A stretch of 13,256 bases of DNA, from assembly GCA_903879995.1 (NCBI GenBank), contig CAIRNW010000068.1:1-13256 (forward strand), in the 5' to 3' direction. Shown here one piece after another: positions 7,281 to 13,256 of this stretch (the stretch's first letter is position 1; every line of letters starts with the position of its first letter). The position numbers and the translations under genes were made by a program. This DNA comes from an uncultured Bacteroidota bacterium (lineage in GTDB: Bacteria > Bacteroidota > Bacteroidia > Chitinophagales > Chitinophagaceae). The notes beneath the pieces are model-generated. The model was not told the DNA's origin. It did not search any database and saw nothing but the letters and a program-made list of their open reading frames with translations.

Positions 7281-8173
7281 ATCCATCCCCTATACTAAAT
7301 AATTGCCCTGCATGTGGTGCAGTATCCTGGAAGCAGGTTTTTGATGTTATTGATCATTCAATATCGAACGAGCAATTTCGATTATACGAGTGTGATCAAT
7401 GTACATTACGAATTACTGCAAATGCTCCCGGGTCTGAAGAAATTGGACGTTATTACCAGTCATCAGCATATATTTCTCATTCTAACACTCGTAAAGGACT
7501 GGTTAATCAATTATACCAGGGGGTTCGAAAAATAACACTCAGTCAAAAAAATAAATTGATTAGATCCCACTATGGGGAGGGTATTGGCAATTTGTTGGAT
7601 TTTGGAAGTGGGGCAGGTGCGTTTGTTTCTTACATGCAGAAAAATAACTGGAAAGTAACTGGTATTGAGCCAGCAGAAAATGCACGAGCCATCGCAAAAA
7701 ACGAATACGGAATTGAACTTCTTGACCTTGCTGGCTTCTATACACTGCCGGCTGGACAGTTTGATGTGATTACCCTCTGGCATGTATTAGAGCATGTACA
7801 TGCACTAAACGAAACAATACAGCAGTTACGTCGGTTGTTGAAACCTACTGGCAGGATATACATTGCTGTTCCTAATTATACTTCGCTGGATGCTGCTTAT
7901 TTTGGTCGATACTGGGCGGCCTATGATGTTCCTCGGCACCTTTACCATTTCTCACCTCCCGCTATGCGTCAATTGATAGGCAAAAATCAATTAAAAGTTC
8001 ATGCCGTTAAACCGATGTGGTTTGATTCATTTTATGTATCCATACTAAGCACGCAATACCAGGGGGGGCGAGTTGATTATATTAATAGCCTGTGGCAGGG
8101 GGTTCGTTCAACAATTCGAACCCTTCAAGATAAGGAGAGGGCGAGCTCCCTGATCTATGAAATTGGTTACTGA
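7274..8173 (+). CDS. class I SAM-dependent methyltransferase with N-terminal zinc ribbon
   Basis: A 299-residue protein. An N-terminal Cys4 ribbon (C11, C14, C40, C43 in the order CPAC and CDQC) precedes a Rossmann methyltransferase domain. The domain shows motif I LLDFGSGAG (107-115), acidic motif II E132, the LWHVLEHV stretch (168-175), and LLKPTGRIYIAVPN (188-201). A further conserved run, YDVPRHLYHFSP (217-228), is typical of the Methyltransf_23 group that often modifies small molecules, lipids or sugars of the envelope. The start is TTG at 7274, overlapping the preceding TAA by seven bases; no ATG exists before the first zinc Cys. It ends the four-gene plus-strand run, and its last seven bases overlap the convergent cyclase gene. 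The substrate cannot be deduced; its position suggests an envelope component or a protein of the same operon, which is inference. Confidence 0.85.
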   Translation: MVNPSPILNNCPACGAVSWKQVFDVIDHSISNEQFRLYECDQCTLRITANAPGSEEIGRYYQSSAYISHSNTRKGLVNQLYQGVRKITLSQKNKLIRSHYGEGIGNLLDFGSGAGAFVSYMQKNNWKVTGIEPAENARAIAKNEYGIELLDLAGFYTLPAGQFDVITLWHVLEHVHALNETIQQLRRLLKPTGRIYIAVPNYTSLDAAYFGRYWAAYDVPRHLYHFSPPAMRQLIGKNQLKVHAVKPMWFDSFYVSILSTQYQGGRVDYINSLWQGVRSTIRTLQDKERASSLIYEIGY

Positions 8174-8961
8174 CCGATTGTAATCTCAAACAAGAGCGGC
8201 CACCATTTGCCCGTAACATAGTACTTATTTGTTTTGGCATTGTAGGCGATGCCATTTGGCACTTCAGCACCACTATAAGCCTGCTTGGCTTGCTCCCAGA
8301 GTGCTGATAAATCTAGTTTGGCAACAACAACTCCATTCGAGGGATCGATTTTCAAGATGTAAGGTGTGGTATATTGATTTGCGTAAATATATCCATCAAC
8401 AAATTCCAATTCATTTAAGTTGTAGGTAGGACTTCCATTTTCAGTTACCAATTGGCTTTTTATTAATTGGAATCCGTTAGGGGTATAAAAGAAAATTTCA
8501 CCACTTCCATTGGTGAGGATTAAGTCCTGTCCGTTATTCGTTAGACCCCAGCCTTCTTTATCAATAGTAAATTCGCCGATTTTTTTAAAATCAAGGGTAT
8601 ACTGGAAAACCTTATTCTCCCGCCAAGTCAATTGATAAAGTGTATCCCTTAGTATGGTGATGCCCTCGCCAAAGTAGCTATTTTCTAATGCTATCGACTC
8701 TAGGCTCTTCCCATCTGTCAAATTGGTTAGTATTAGTCTGGAACTCCCATATTGACCAGTTCCCTCAAATAGGTTGCCATTATAAAATTGAAGTCCCTGT
8801 GTGTAAGAGGAAGTGTCGTGTGGGTGGGTAGCTACTACCGAAAAATTCAAGGGTAGTACCGTATTGGTTGGTTTTTGTTCTTCCTCAGCAGGTTTTGGCT
8901 GGCAACTTACAGCCATCATAAGCCATATCAATCCGCAAAGGAGTTTAGTCAACTGCCTCAT
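8167..8961 (-). CDS. glutaminyl-peptide cyclotransferase, plant-type fold, lipoprotein
   Basis: A 264-residue protein with a lipoprotein signal peptide: hydrophobic 7-17 and lipobox AVSC with Cys20 as lipidation site. A charged linker (22-35) precedes a beta-propeller-type domain. Family marks of the plant-type (type I) glutaminyl cyclases are HDTSSYTQGL (48-57), the LFEGTGQYGSS run (64-74), FGEGI (97-101), LYQLTW (108-113), KEGWGL (135-140) and, near the end, VPNGIAY (234-240). The enzyme converts N-terminal Gln of proteins to pyroglutamate with release of ammonia. As a lipoprotein it would act in the periplasm, where newly cleaved secreted proteins present N-terminal Gln. The start ATG is at 8961, and no Shine-Dalgarno sequence is seen. 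It is a single gene, convergent with the methyltransferase. Alternative names for the same family are glutamine cyclotransferase and Glu_cyclase_2. Confidence 0.88.
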   Translation of the reverse strand: MRQLTKLLCGLIWLMMAVSCQPKPAEEEQKPTNTVLPLNFSVVATHPHDTSSYTQGLQFYNGNLFEGTGQYGSSRLILTNLTDGKSLESIALENSYFGEGITILRDTLYQLTWRENKVFQYTLDFKKIGEFTIDKEGWGLTNNGQDLILTNGSGEIFFYTPNGFQLIKSQLVTENGSPTYNLNELEFVDGYIYANQYTTPYILKIDPSNGVVVAKLDLSALWEQAKQAYSGAEVPNGIAYNAKTNKYYVTGKWWPLLFEITIGQ

Positions 8962-8978
8962 TTTTTAATTTTTTGTAA

Positions 8979-9005
8979 CCCTATGCAGCATTCTACTGTG
9001 TAGGG
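8979..9005. other. hairpin upstream of the cyclase gene
   Basis: Arms CCCTATGCAG (8979-8988) and CTGTGTAGGG (8996-9005) form a 10-pair stem with a 7-base loop. Two pairs are U-G wobbles if transcribed from the plus strand, and would be A-C mismatches in minus-strand RNA. It lies in the 5' region of the cyclase gene on the minus strand and has no U-run, so it is not a typical terminator. Its role is unknown; chance is possible. Confidence 0.3.
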
Positions 9006-9057
9006 CTGTCTCTGGATTGTTGGGTTTACAGGTCGCAACCTCAATCATGCTTATGTA

Positions 9058-9091
9058 AAGGGCACCCGCTTTCGGGAGCCCTTCTTTTTTT
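9058..9091 (-). terminator. intrinsic terminator downstream of lpdA, possibly bidirectional
   Basis: The hairpin has outer arms AAGGGC (9058-9063) and GCCCTT (9078-9083), one A-A mismatch, inner arms CCCG and CGGG, and a four-base loop. On the plus strand it is followed by a seven-T run (9085-9091). The stem begins seven bases beyond the lpdA stop codon, so it most likely ends the lpdA transcript, although the U-run on that strand is short (UUU). The T-run on the other strand would also stop transcripts arriving from the methyltransferase operon. Confidence 0.75.
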
Positions 9092-10493
9092 ATAGATGAA
9101 TGGCTTCGCCATATGCCACCTCGATAGCGTCTTTTACACTTTCACTGATGGTGGGGTGGGGATGAATGGAGTTGAGCACCTCATGGTAGGTGGTTTCTAG
9201 TTTTCTTGCAGTTACAGTTTGGGCAATAATTTCTGTTACGTTATACCCAATCATATGTGTACCCAGCCATTCTCCATATTTAGCGTCGAAAATAACCTTT
9301 ACAAATCCTTCAGTATGACCAGCTGCTGAAGCTTTACCGCTGGCACTGAGTGGGAATTTGCCAACTTTAATTTCATAGCCAGCCTCCTTGGCTTGTTTTT
9401 CAGTATATCCCACTGATGCGATTTCAGGAACACAATAGGTACAGCCTGGCACGTTATTATAGTCAATGGGTTCTGGCTGATGATTATATTTCTTTTCCTG
9501 GTATGCAATGGCTTCTACACAAATGATTCCCTCTTTGCTGGCTACGTGCGCTAGCGCTTGTCCGGGTGCACAATCTCCAATTGCATAAATACCTGCAACA
9601 TTGGTTTGTCCGTATTTGTCAACCACAATTCTTCCTTTTTCCGTTTTTACACCAGTTTCTTCCAGCCCGATTCCCTCGATATTTGCAGCAACACCTACAG
9701 CACTTAAAAGTACATCCGCCTCTACTACTTTTTCACCAGCTGCAGTTTTGATGGTGGCTTTTACACCCATTCCTTTTGTATCAACTGCTGTTACTTCACT
9801 GCTGGTCATGATATCAATGCCATTCTTTTTGTATTGTTTTTCCAACTCTTTAGAAATATCCTCATCCTCAACTGGGACAATTCGGGGAAGGAACTCTACA
9901 ATGGTAACTTTTGTGCCCATGCTATTATAGAAGTAAGCAAACTCTACGCCGATGGCACCACTTCCTACAATGATCATTGTTTTTGGCATGGAAGGAAGAA
10001 CCATCGCCTCACGATAACCCAATATTTTTTTACCATCGATAGGCATCGTCGGTAATTGACGACTTCTTCCGCCCGTGGCAATAATGATATGTTTGGCTTC
10101 TACGAGTTGCTTTTTGCCATCCTTATCAGTGACCTCTAATTTTCCCTTTCCTGCAATTTTCCCAAAACCCATGATCACATCGATTTTGTTCTTTTTCATT
10201 AAGAACTGAACACCTTTACTCATCTTGTCTGCAACTCCTCGACTTCTACGAATTACCGCATCAAACTGTGGTTGCCCGCTGGCTTCAATACCATAATCTT
10301 TTGCATGTTTGATGTACTCATGGACCTGTGCACTTTTTAGAAGGGCCTTTGTTGGAATACATCCCCAGTTCAGGCACACGCCCCCTAGGCTTTCTTTTTC
10401 CACGATCGCTGTTTTAAGGCCCAGCTGAGAGGCTCTAATTGCAGCCACATAGCCCCCGGGACCACTTCCCAATACTAGTACATCGTATGCCAT
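9090..10493 (-). CDS. lpdA: dihydrolipoyl dehydrogenase (E3)
   Basis: A 467-residue flavoprotein, full length for the family. It reoxidises dihydrolipoamide of 2-oxoacid dehydrogenase complexes (pyruvate, 2-oxoglutarate, branched-chain) or the glycine cleavage system, passing electrons through FAD and a disulfide to NAD. Visible parts are the FAD-binding GSGPGG (9-14), the redox pair [11 protein letters not shown] with C40 and C45, the NAD-binding GSGAIG (177-182), the second FAD motif AIGDC (304-308), and the catalytic HPHPTISE near the C-terminus (His446, Glu451). The start is the ATG 10493-10491, giving MAYDVLVLG; an upstream TTG would add 28 residues unlike the family. No E1 or E2 genes are adjacent, so which complex it serves is open; a single shared E3 is common. 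It has its own promoter and terminator and appears to be a single-gene unit. Confidence 0.97.
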   Translation of the reverse strand: MAYDVLVLGSGPGGYVAAIRASQLGLKTAIVEKESLGGVCLNWGCIPTKALLKSAQVHEYIKHAKDYGIEASGQPQFDAVIRRSRGVADKMSKGVQFLMKKNKIDVIMGFGKIAGKGKLEVTDKDGKKQLVEAKHIIIATGGRSRQLPTMPIDGKKILGYREAMVLPSMPKTMIIVGSGAIGVEFAYFYNSMGTKVTIVEFLPRIVPVEDEDISKELEKQYKKNGIDIMTSSEVTAVDTKGMGVKATIKTAAGEKVVEADVLLSAVGVAANIEGIGLEETGVKTEKGRIVVDKYGQTNVAGIYAIGDCAPGQALAHVASKEGIICVEAIAYQEKKYNHQPEPIDYNNVPGCTYCVPEIASVGYTEKQAKEAGYEIKVGKFPLSASGKASAAGHTEGFVKVIFDAKYGEWLGTHMIGYNVTEIIAQTVTARKLETTYHEVLNSIHPHPTISESVKDAIEVAYGEAIHL

Positions 10494-10547
10494 AATTTTG
10501 TTTTTTTGGGTGTTAACTGTCAGGCGATTAGGGTGCCGAACAGGCAG

Positions 10548-10578
10548 CGAAGTTACCTTAAAAGCAAATTCAATCAAA
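10548..10578 (-). promoter_or_regulatory. lpdA promoter, Bacteroidota type
   Basis: On the minus strand a -33 TTTG (10578-10575) is followed after 19 bases by TAACTTCG (10555-10548), one mismatch from the TAnnTTTG -7 consensus. The spacing is that expected for the Bacteroidota primary sigma factor. The start of transcription would fall near 10542, giving a leader of about 50 bases before the lpdA ATG. Confidence 0.5.
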
Positions 10579-10651
10579 AGAGGTATCAGCTACCTGGGGG
10601 CCTGGGGTATAAAAAAAAGGCCTTTCTGTCTTTTAAATCACTGATTTCCCT

Positions 10652-10659
10652 TAACTTTG
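10652..10659 (+). promoter_or_regulatory. -7 element of the rpmB operon promoter
   Basis: TAACTTTG matches the TAnnTTTG consensus perfectly, 20 bases before the rpmB ATG. The expected -33 TTTG is not well matched; a TTTT at 10631-10634 is 17 bases upstream. Transcription would start near 10666, leaving a very short leader, so little room remains for leader-based control. Confidence 0.5.
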
Positions 10660-10679
10660 CCGTCCCAAATTTGTGTTAT

Positions 10680-10916
10680 ATGGCAAGAGTATGTCAGGTC
10701 ACCGGAAAGACGCCAGTAGGCGGTCACAAAGTGTCCCATTCCAATATTAAGACCAAGCGTCGGTTTCTGCCTAACCTGCAGCGTAAGCGCTTTTATCTGG
10801 CAGAAGAAGATAAATGGATTACACTCAAGTTATCTACTGAAGCTATCCGTACAATCAACAAGAACGGTCTTTACAGTGTTGTGAAGCAGTTGAGAGCACA
10901 AGGAGAAAAAATTTAA
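10680..10916 (+). CDS. rpmB: 50S ribosomal protein L28
   Basis: A 78-residue protein, exactly the usual length. It opens [16 protein letters not shown] and continues with [15 protein letters not shown] (28-42), ending ELRARGEK-like ([11 protein letters not shown]), very close to the E. coli L28 pattern. It is a large-subunit protein. Only one Cys (C5) is present, so this is the zinc-free form. The start is the ATG at 10680; longer reading through an upstream TTG is not supported by the family. It is the first gene of the rpmB-rpmG-DUF4295 group, 19 bases before rpmG. Confidence 0.98.
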   Translation: MARVCQVTGKTPVGGHKVSHSNIKTKRRFLPNLQRKRFYLAEEDKWITLKLSTEAIRTINKNGLYSVVKQLRAQGEKI

Positions 10917-10935
10917 CGAATAAACCGTTTCAATC

Positions 10936-11118
10936 ATGGCAAAAAAAGGCAATCGCGTCCAGGTTATTCTAGAGTGTACCGAGCACAAGGCAAGTGGCCA
11001 ACCTGGCACCAGCCGTTACATTACGGTAAAAAATAAAAAGAACAATCCTGAGCGTATGGAACTAAAAAAGTTCAATCCTATACTCAAGAAAGTTACTGTT
11101 CACAAAGAAATCAAGTAA
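10936..11118 (+). CDS. rpmG: 50S ribosomal protein L33
   Basis: A 60-residue basic protein of the large subunit, beginning [20 protein letters not shown] and containing [25 protein letters not shown] (24-48), the L33 signature. It has a single Cys (C14) and lacks the two CxxC pairs of the zinc-binding form, so it is the zinc-independent paralogue type. It follows rpmB in the same transcript and precedes the DUF4295 gene by 32 bases. Confidence 0.98.
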   Translation: MAKKGNRVQVILECTEHKASGQPGTSRYITVKNKKNNPERMELKKFNPILKKVTVHKEIK

Positions 11119-11150
11119 TCTAATTCATTAAAAGTATTTAACGCTCTCCT

Positions 11151-11321
11151 ATGGCAAAAGCAGCAAAAACCGCGATTAAAAAAGACCCTAAGCAAGCCGC
11201 AGAAGCAAAAAATTATACTAAGGTTATTAAGGCTGTTCGCAGTCCTAAAACCGGTGCTTACACCTTCAAAGAGCAAATGGTGCACAAGGATAAGGTGAAG
11301 GAGTTTTTAGCGCAGAAGTAA
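11151..11321 (+). CDS. DUF4295 family small basic protein
   Basis: A 56-residue, very Lys-rich protein: MAKAAKTAIKK at the start, then KVIKAVRSPKTGAYTFKEQMV (24-44) and a KVKEFLAQK end. The central SPKTGAYTF block is the mark of DUF4295, found in Bacteroidota directly after rpmG and before ftsY, as here. Size, charge and location point to a ribosomal or ribosome-associated protein. I recall that a lineage-specific large-subunit protein of this kind was seen in a Flavobacterium ribosome structure, but cannot verify that here. It is too short for many gene callers. The start ATG follows a pyrimidine-rich stretch, with no Shine-Dalgarno sequence. Confidence 0.92.
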   Translation: MAKAAKTAIKKDPKQAAEAKNYTKVIKAVRSPKTGAYTFKEQMVHKDKVKEFLAQK

Positions 11322-11352
11322 TATCAAATCATTTTAGGGGAAACCCTCTCAC

Positions 11353-11386
11353 AGCTGTCTCACTTCGGTCTGACAGCTTTTTTTTT
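11353..11386 (+). terminator. intrinsic terminator between DUF4295 gene and ftsY
   Basis: Arms AGCTGTC (11353-11359) and GACAGCT (11372-11378) make a 7-pair stem topped by a short AC/GT stem closing a TTCG tetraloop, followed by nine T (11378-11386). Just before it, AGGG-GAAA-CCCT (11336-11347) forms a small hairpin with a GNRA loop. The T-run ends 11 bases before the ftsY ATG, so this is probably a partial terminator (attenuator) setting readthrough into ftsY-rimO. No separate ftsY promoter is recognisable. Confidence 0.85.
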
Positions 11387-11397
11387 AACTTTCCAGC

Positions 11398-12372
11398 ATG
11401 GGTTTTTTCAGCAAACTGTTTGGCAAAAAAGAAAAAGAATCACTCTATCAGGGTTTGAAGAAAACCAGGGAAGGTTTTTTTTCTCGCTTGGTAGGAATTC
11501 TTACCGGAAAAACCAGTTTGGATGAGGAGCTTTTGAACCAACTTGAGGAAGCTCTGCTTGGTGCTGATGTAGGAGTTGAAACTACCGTTAGAATTTTGGA
11601 GCGCGTAGAGAAGGCCGGTTCAAGACAAAAGTTTACTTCTACTGAAGCATTGCAGGAAATGATTAGAAAAGAAATTGAAGCTATCTTTTCTAATAGCTCA
11701 ATATCATCTGGTTATGATTTCAAATCAGACCTTCCAAACAAGCCTTACGTGATACTTGTGGTGGGCGTAAATGGTGTTGGTAAAACCACTACCATTGGAA
11801 AATTGGCTTACAATTTCAAGGAAGCTGGAAAGACGGTTTTACTGGGAGCGGCTGATACCTTTCGGGCGGCTGCAGTTGAACAACTGACCATTTGGAGTGA
11901 GAGAATTGGTGTGTCCATCGTAAAGCAGAAAACCGGAAGTGACCCTGCCGCCGTTGCCTTTGACACGGTGCAAAGTGCGCTTTCAAAAGGCACTGATGTA
12001 GTGCTTATTGATACAGCAGGTCGTTTGCATAACAAAACGCATTTAATGGAGGAGTTGAGTAAAATAAAAAGAGTAATTCAAAAGTCCATTCCAGATGCAC
12101 CCCATGAAGTGCTCTTAGTACTAGATGGCTCAACAGGTCAAAATGCACTTGAGCAAGCTCGTCATTTTGCTGCGGCTACGCCTATCACTGCGTTGGCCGT
12201 AACCAAATTAGATGGCACTGCAAAGGGAGGTGTGGTCCTTGCCATAGCGGATCAATTTAGTATTCCTGTGAAGTTCATTGGGGTGGGAGAACAGGCCACC
12301 GATTTACTGGTTTTTGACCAGCAATCATTTGTAGAAAGCTTATTTTCCATTCAACCAAACGCTACAGCATGA
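11398..12372 (+). CDS. ftsY: signal recognition particle receptor FtsY
   Basis: A 324-residue SRP GTPase, the membrane docking receptor that pairs with Ffh to deliver ribosomes making membrane proteins to the translocon. After a short amphipathic, basic N-terminus (MGFFSKLFGKKEK) and a helical N domain (about 15-100) comes the G domain. It shows GVNGVGKTT (123-131, P-loop), DTFRAAAVEQL (153-163), DTAGR (205-209) and TKLDGTAKGG (269-278, guanine specificity and closing loop), ending with FIGVGEQATDL. The long acidic A domain of E. coli FtsY is absent, so membrane attachment would depend on the N-terminal amphipathic helix. It overlaps rimO as ATGA. It is separated from the upstream ribosomal genes by a terminator. 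Confidence 0.98.
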   Translation: MGFFSKLFGKKEKESLYQGLKKTREGFFSRLVGILTGKTSLDEELLNQLEEALLGADVGVETTVRILERVEKAGSRQKFTSTEALQEMIRKEIEAIFSNSSISSGYDFKSDLPNKPYVILVVGVNGVGKTTTIGKLAYNFKEAGKTVLLGAADTFRAAAVEQLTIWSERIGVSIVKQKTGSDPAAVAFDTVQSALSKGTDVVLIDTAGRLHNKTHLMEELSKIKRVIQKSIPDAPHEVLLVLDGSTGQNALEQARHFAAATPITALAVTKLDGTAKGGVVLAIADQFSIPVKFIGVGEQATDLLVFDQQSFVESLFSIQPNATA

Positions 12373-13256
12373 GGACGCGTCAACTTCATCCCCGTAAAGT
12401 AAATATCATCACCTTGGGCTGTAGTAAGAATATGGTAGACAGTGAGGTGTTGAGTGGTCAACTCAGTGCTAATAACATTGCAGTAGTTCATGAAAATACA
12501 AAACTTGATCACCAGATTGTAGTGGTGAATACCTGTGGGTTTATTGATAAGGCGAAGGAAGAGAGTGTTCAAACTATTTTGGAACAAGTGGAATTAAAGA
12601 AAAGAGGAAAACTTGAAAAGGTTTACGTGACAGGTTGTTTGAGCGAGCGATATAAGTCTAATTTAGAAACGGAGATCCCAGAAGTGGATGCCTACTTTGG
12701 TACCATGGAGTTGCCTCTCCTTCTAAAAACATTGGAAGCTGATTACAAGGCTGAGTTGATTGGAGAACGATTGCTGGCAACACCCAGTCATTATGCCTAT
12801 CTCAAAATTTCTGAAGGTTGTAATAGGACCTGCTCATTTTGTGCAATACCTCTGATGCGTGGAGGACATGTAAGTCGTAGTATAGAGTCATTGGTTGAAG
12901 AGGCAGAGTTGTTGGTGAGTCGTGGAGTCAAAGAAATTATGTTGATTGCGCAGGAGCTTACTTATTACGGGTTGGATTTATATAAGCGAAGAGCATTGCC
13001 TGAATTACTCAACCGGCTTGCTGATATCAAGGGACTTGAATGGATTCGATTACATTATGCATATCCTTCTAAGTTTCCCTTGGAAGTGCTCGATGTGATC
13101 AGAGATCGTCCCAATATTTGCAAATACCTGGATATGCCACTGCAACATGCCTCTGATCGGATGTTGCAAGCAATGAAACGGCAGATCACAAGAGCTGAAA
13201 TGGAGGAACTACTTTCCACTATTAGAAGTACCATACCTGGAATTTGTATTCGAACA
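12369..13256 (+). CDS. rimO: ribosomal protein S12 methylthiotransferase RimO (cut by window edge)
   Basis: The first 296 residues of about 430 are present. This radical-SAM enzyme adds a methylthio group to the conserved Asp of ribosomal protein S12. Visible parts are the UPF0004 N-domain with Cys18 (ITLGCSKNMVDSE), Cys56 (NTCGFI) and Cys90 (TGCLSERY), which hold the auxiliary cluster; the radical-SAM motif C151-NRT-C155-SF-C158 inside LKISEGCNRTCSFCAIPLMR; and AQELTYYGLDLY (194-205) of the barrel. The C-terminal TRAM domain lies outside the window. RimO rather than MiaB or MtaB is favoured by TLGCSKNMVDSE, by QELTYYG and by the SRS-type run after the cluster. The start ATG overlaps the ftsY stop (ATGA), implying translational coupling. 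Confidence 0.95.
   Translation, partial: MRTRQLHPRKVNIITLGCSKNMVDSEVLSGQLSANNIAVVHENTKLDHQIVVVNTCGFIDKAKEESVQTILEQVELKKRGKLEKVYVTGCLSERYKSNLETEIPEVDAYFGTMELPLLLKTLEADYKAELIGERLLATPSHYAYLKISEGCNRTCSFCAIPLMRGGHVSRSIESLVEEAELLVSRGVKEIMLIAQELTYYGLDLYKRRALPELLNRLADIKGLEWIRLHYAYPSKFPLEVLDVIRDRPNICKYLDMPLQHASDRMLQAMKRQITRAEMEELLSTIRSTIPGICIRT

Noticed and set aside
9025..9059. TTTACA / TGTAAA inverted repeat as a regulator site
   Set aside because: The arms are only six bases and 23 bases apart, and it overlaps the lpdA terminator; not distinguishable from chance.
9601..9930. Plus-strand open frame of 109 codons
   Set aside because: Antisense to lpdA; its low-complexity Ser/Thr/Pro-rich product is a shadow of the lpdA codons.
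10494..10577. N-terminal extension of lpdA from an upstream TTG
   Set aside because: It would include the predicted promoter and leader; the family starts at the MAYDVLVLG Met.
10506..10916. Longer 136-residue version of L28
   Set aside because: The extra N-terminal part begins at a TTG, runs through the lpdA/rpmB promoter region and is absent from the L28 family; ATG 10680 gives the exact family length.

Overview
The window looks like the chromosome of a member of the Bacteroidota, probably of the Chitinophagaceae type (the family level is inference). The grounds are: the order rpmB - rpmG - DUF4295 protein - ftsY - rimO, with DUF4295 a Bacteroidota small-protein family; promoter elements of the TTTG / TAnnTTTG type; no Shine-Dalgarno sequences in front of any gene start; signal peptides ending in Ala followed by Gln; and HU-CCDC81-type and plugless TonB-receptor-type barrel proteins. 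I see no mobile element, CRISPR array, tRNA or rRNA.

Left part, minus strand (1-1811): a tight cluster DoxX-family membrane protein -> M50 (site-2-protease-like) membrane metalloprotease -> cinA (cut by the window edge). The cinA GTG start overlaps the protease stop codon.

Centre left, plus strand (1949-8173): a compact four-gene run. It encodes a 1004-residue exported TPR protein, a 558-residue outer-membrane barrel resembling a TonB-dependent receptor without its plug, a small protein with two HU-CCDC81-like domains and one membrane anchor, and a SAM methyltransferase with an N-terminal Cys4 zinc ribbon. The first junction has a 2-base gap; the next two are stop/start overlaps using TTG starts. 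This is the least understood part of the window and the best candidate for an undescribed envelope system. A glutaminyl cyclase lipoprotein (8167-8961, minus) lies convergent to it. The predicted mature TPR and barrel proteins both start with Gln, the substrate residue of such an enzyme.

Right part: lpdA (minus, 9090-10493) has its own terminator and a good promoter match. It diverges from the translation and secretion cluster rpmB - rpmG - DUF4295 - ftsY - rimO (plus, 10680 to the window end). A strong intrinsic terminator sits between the ribosomal-protein genes and ftsY, only about a dozen bases before the ftsY start, so it probably lowers expression of ftsY-rimO relative to the ribosomal genes. 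rimO is cut by the right edge.

No stretch longer than 300 bases lacks a gene. The three larger gaps (1812-1948, 8962-9089, 10494-10679) hold divergent or upstream regulatory sequence and one terminator.
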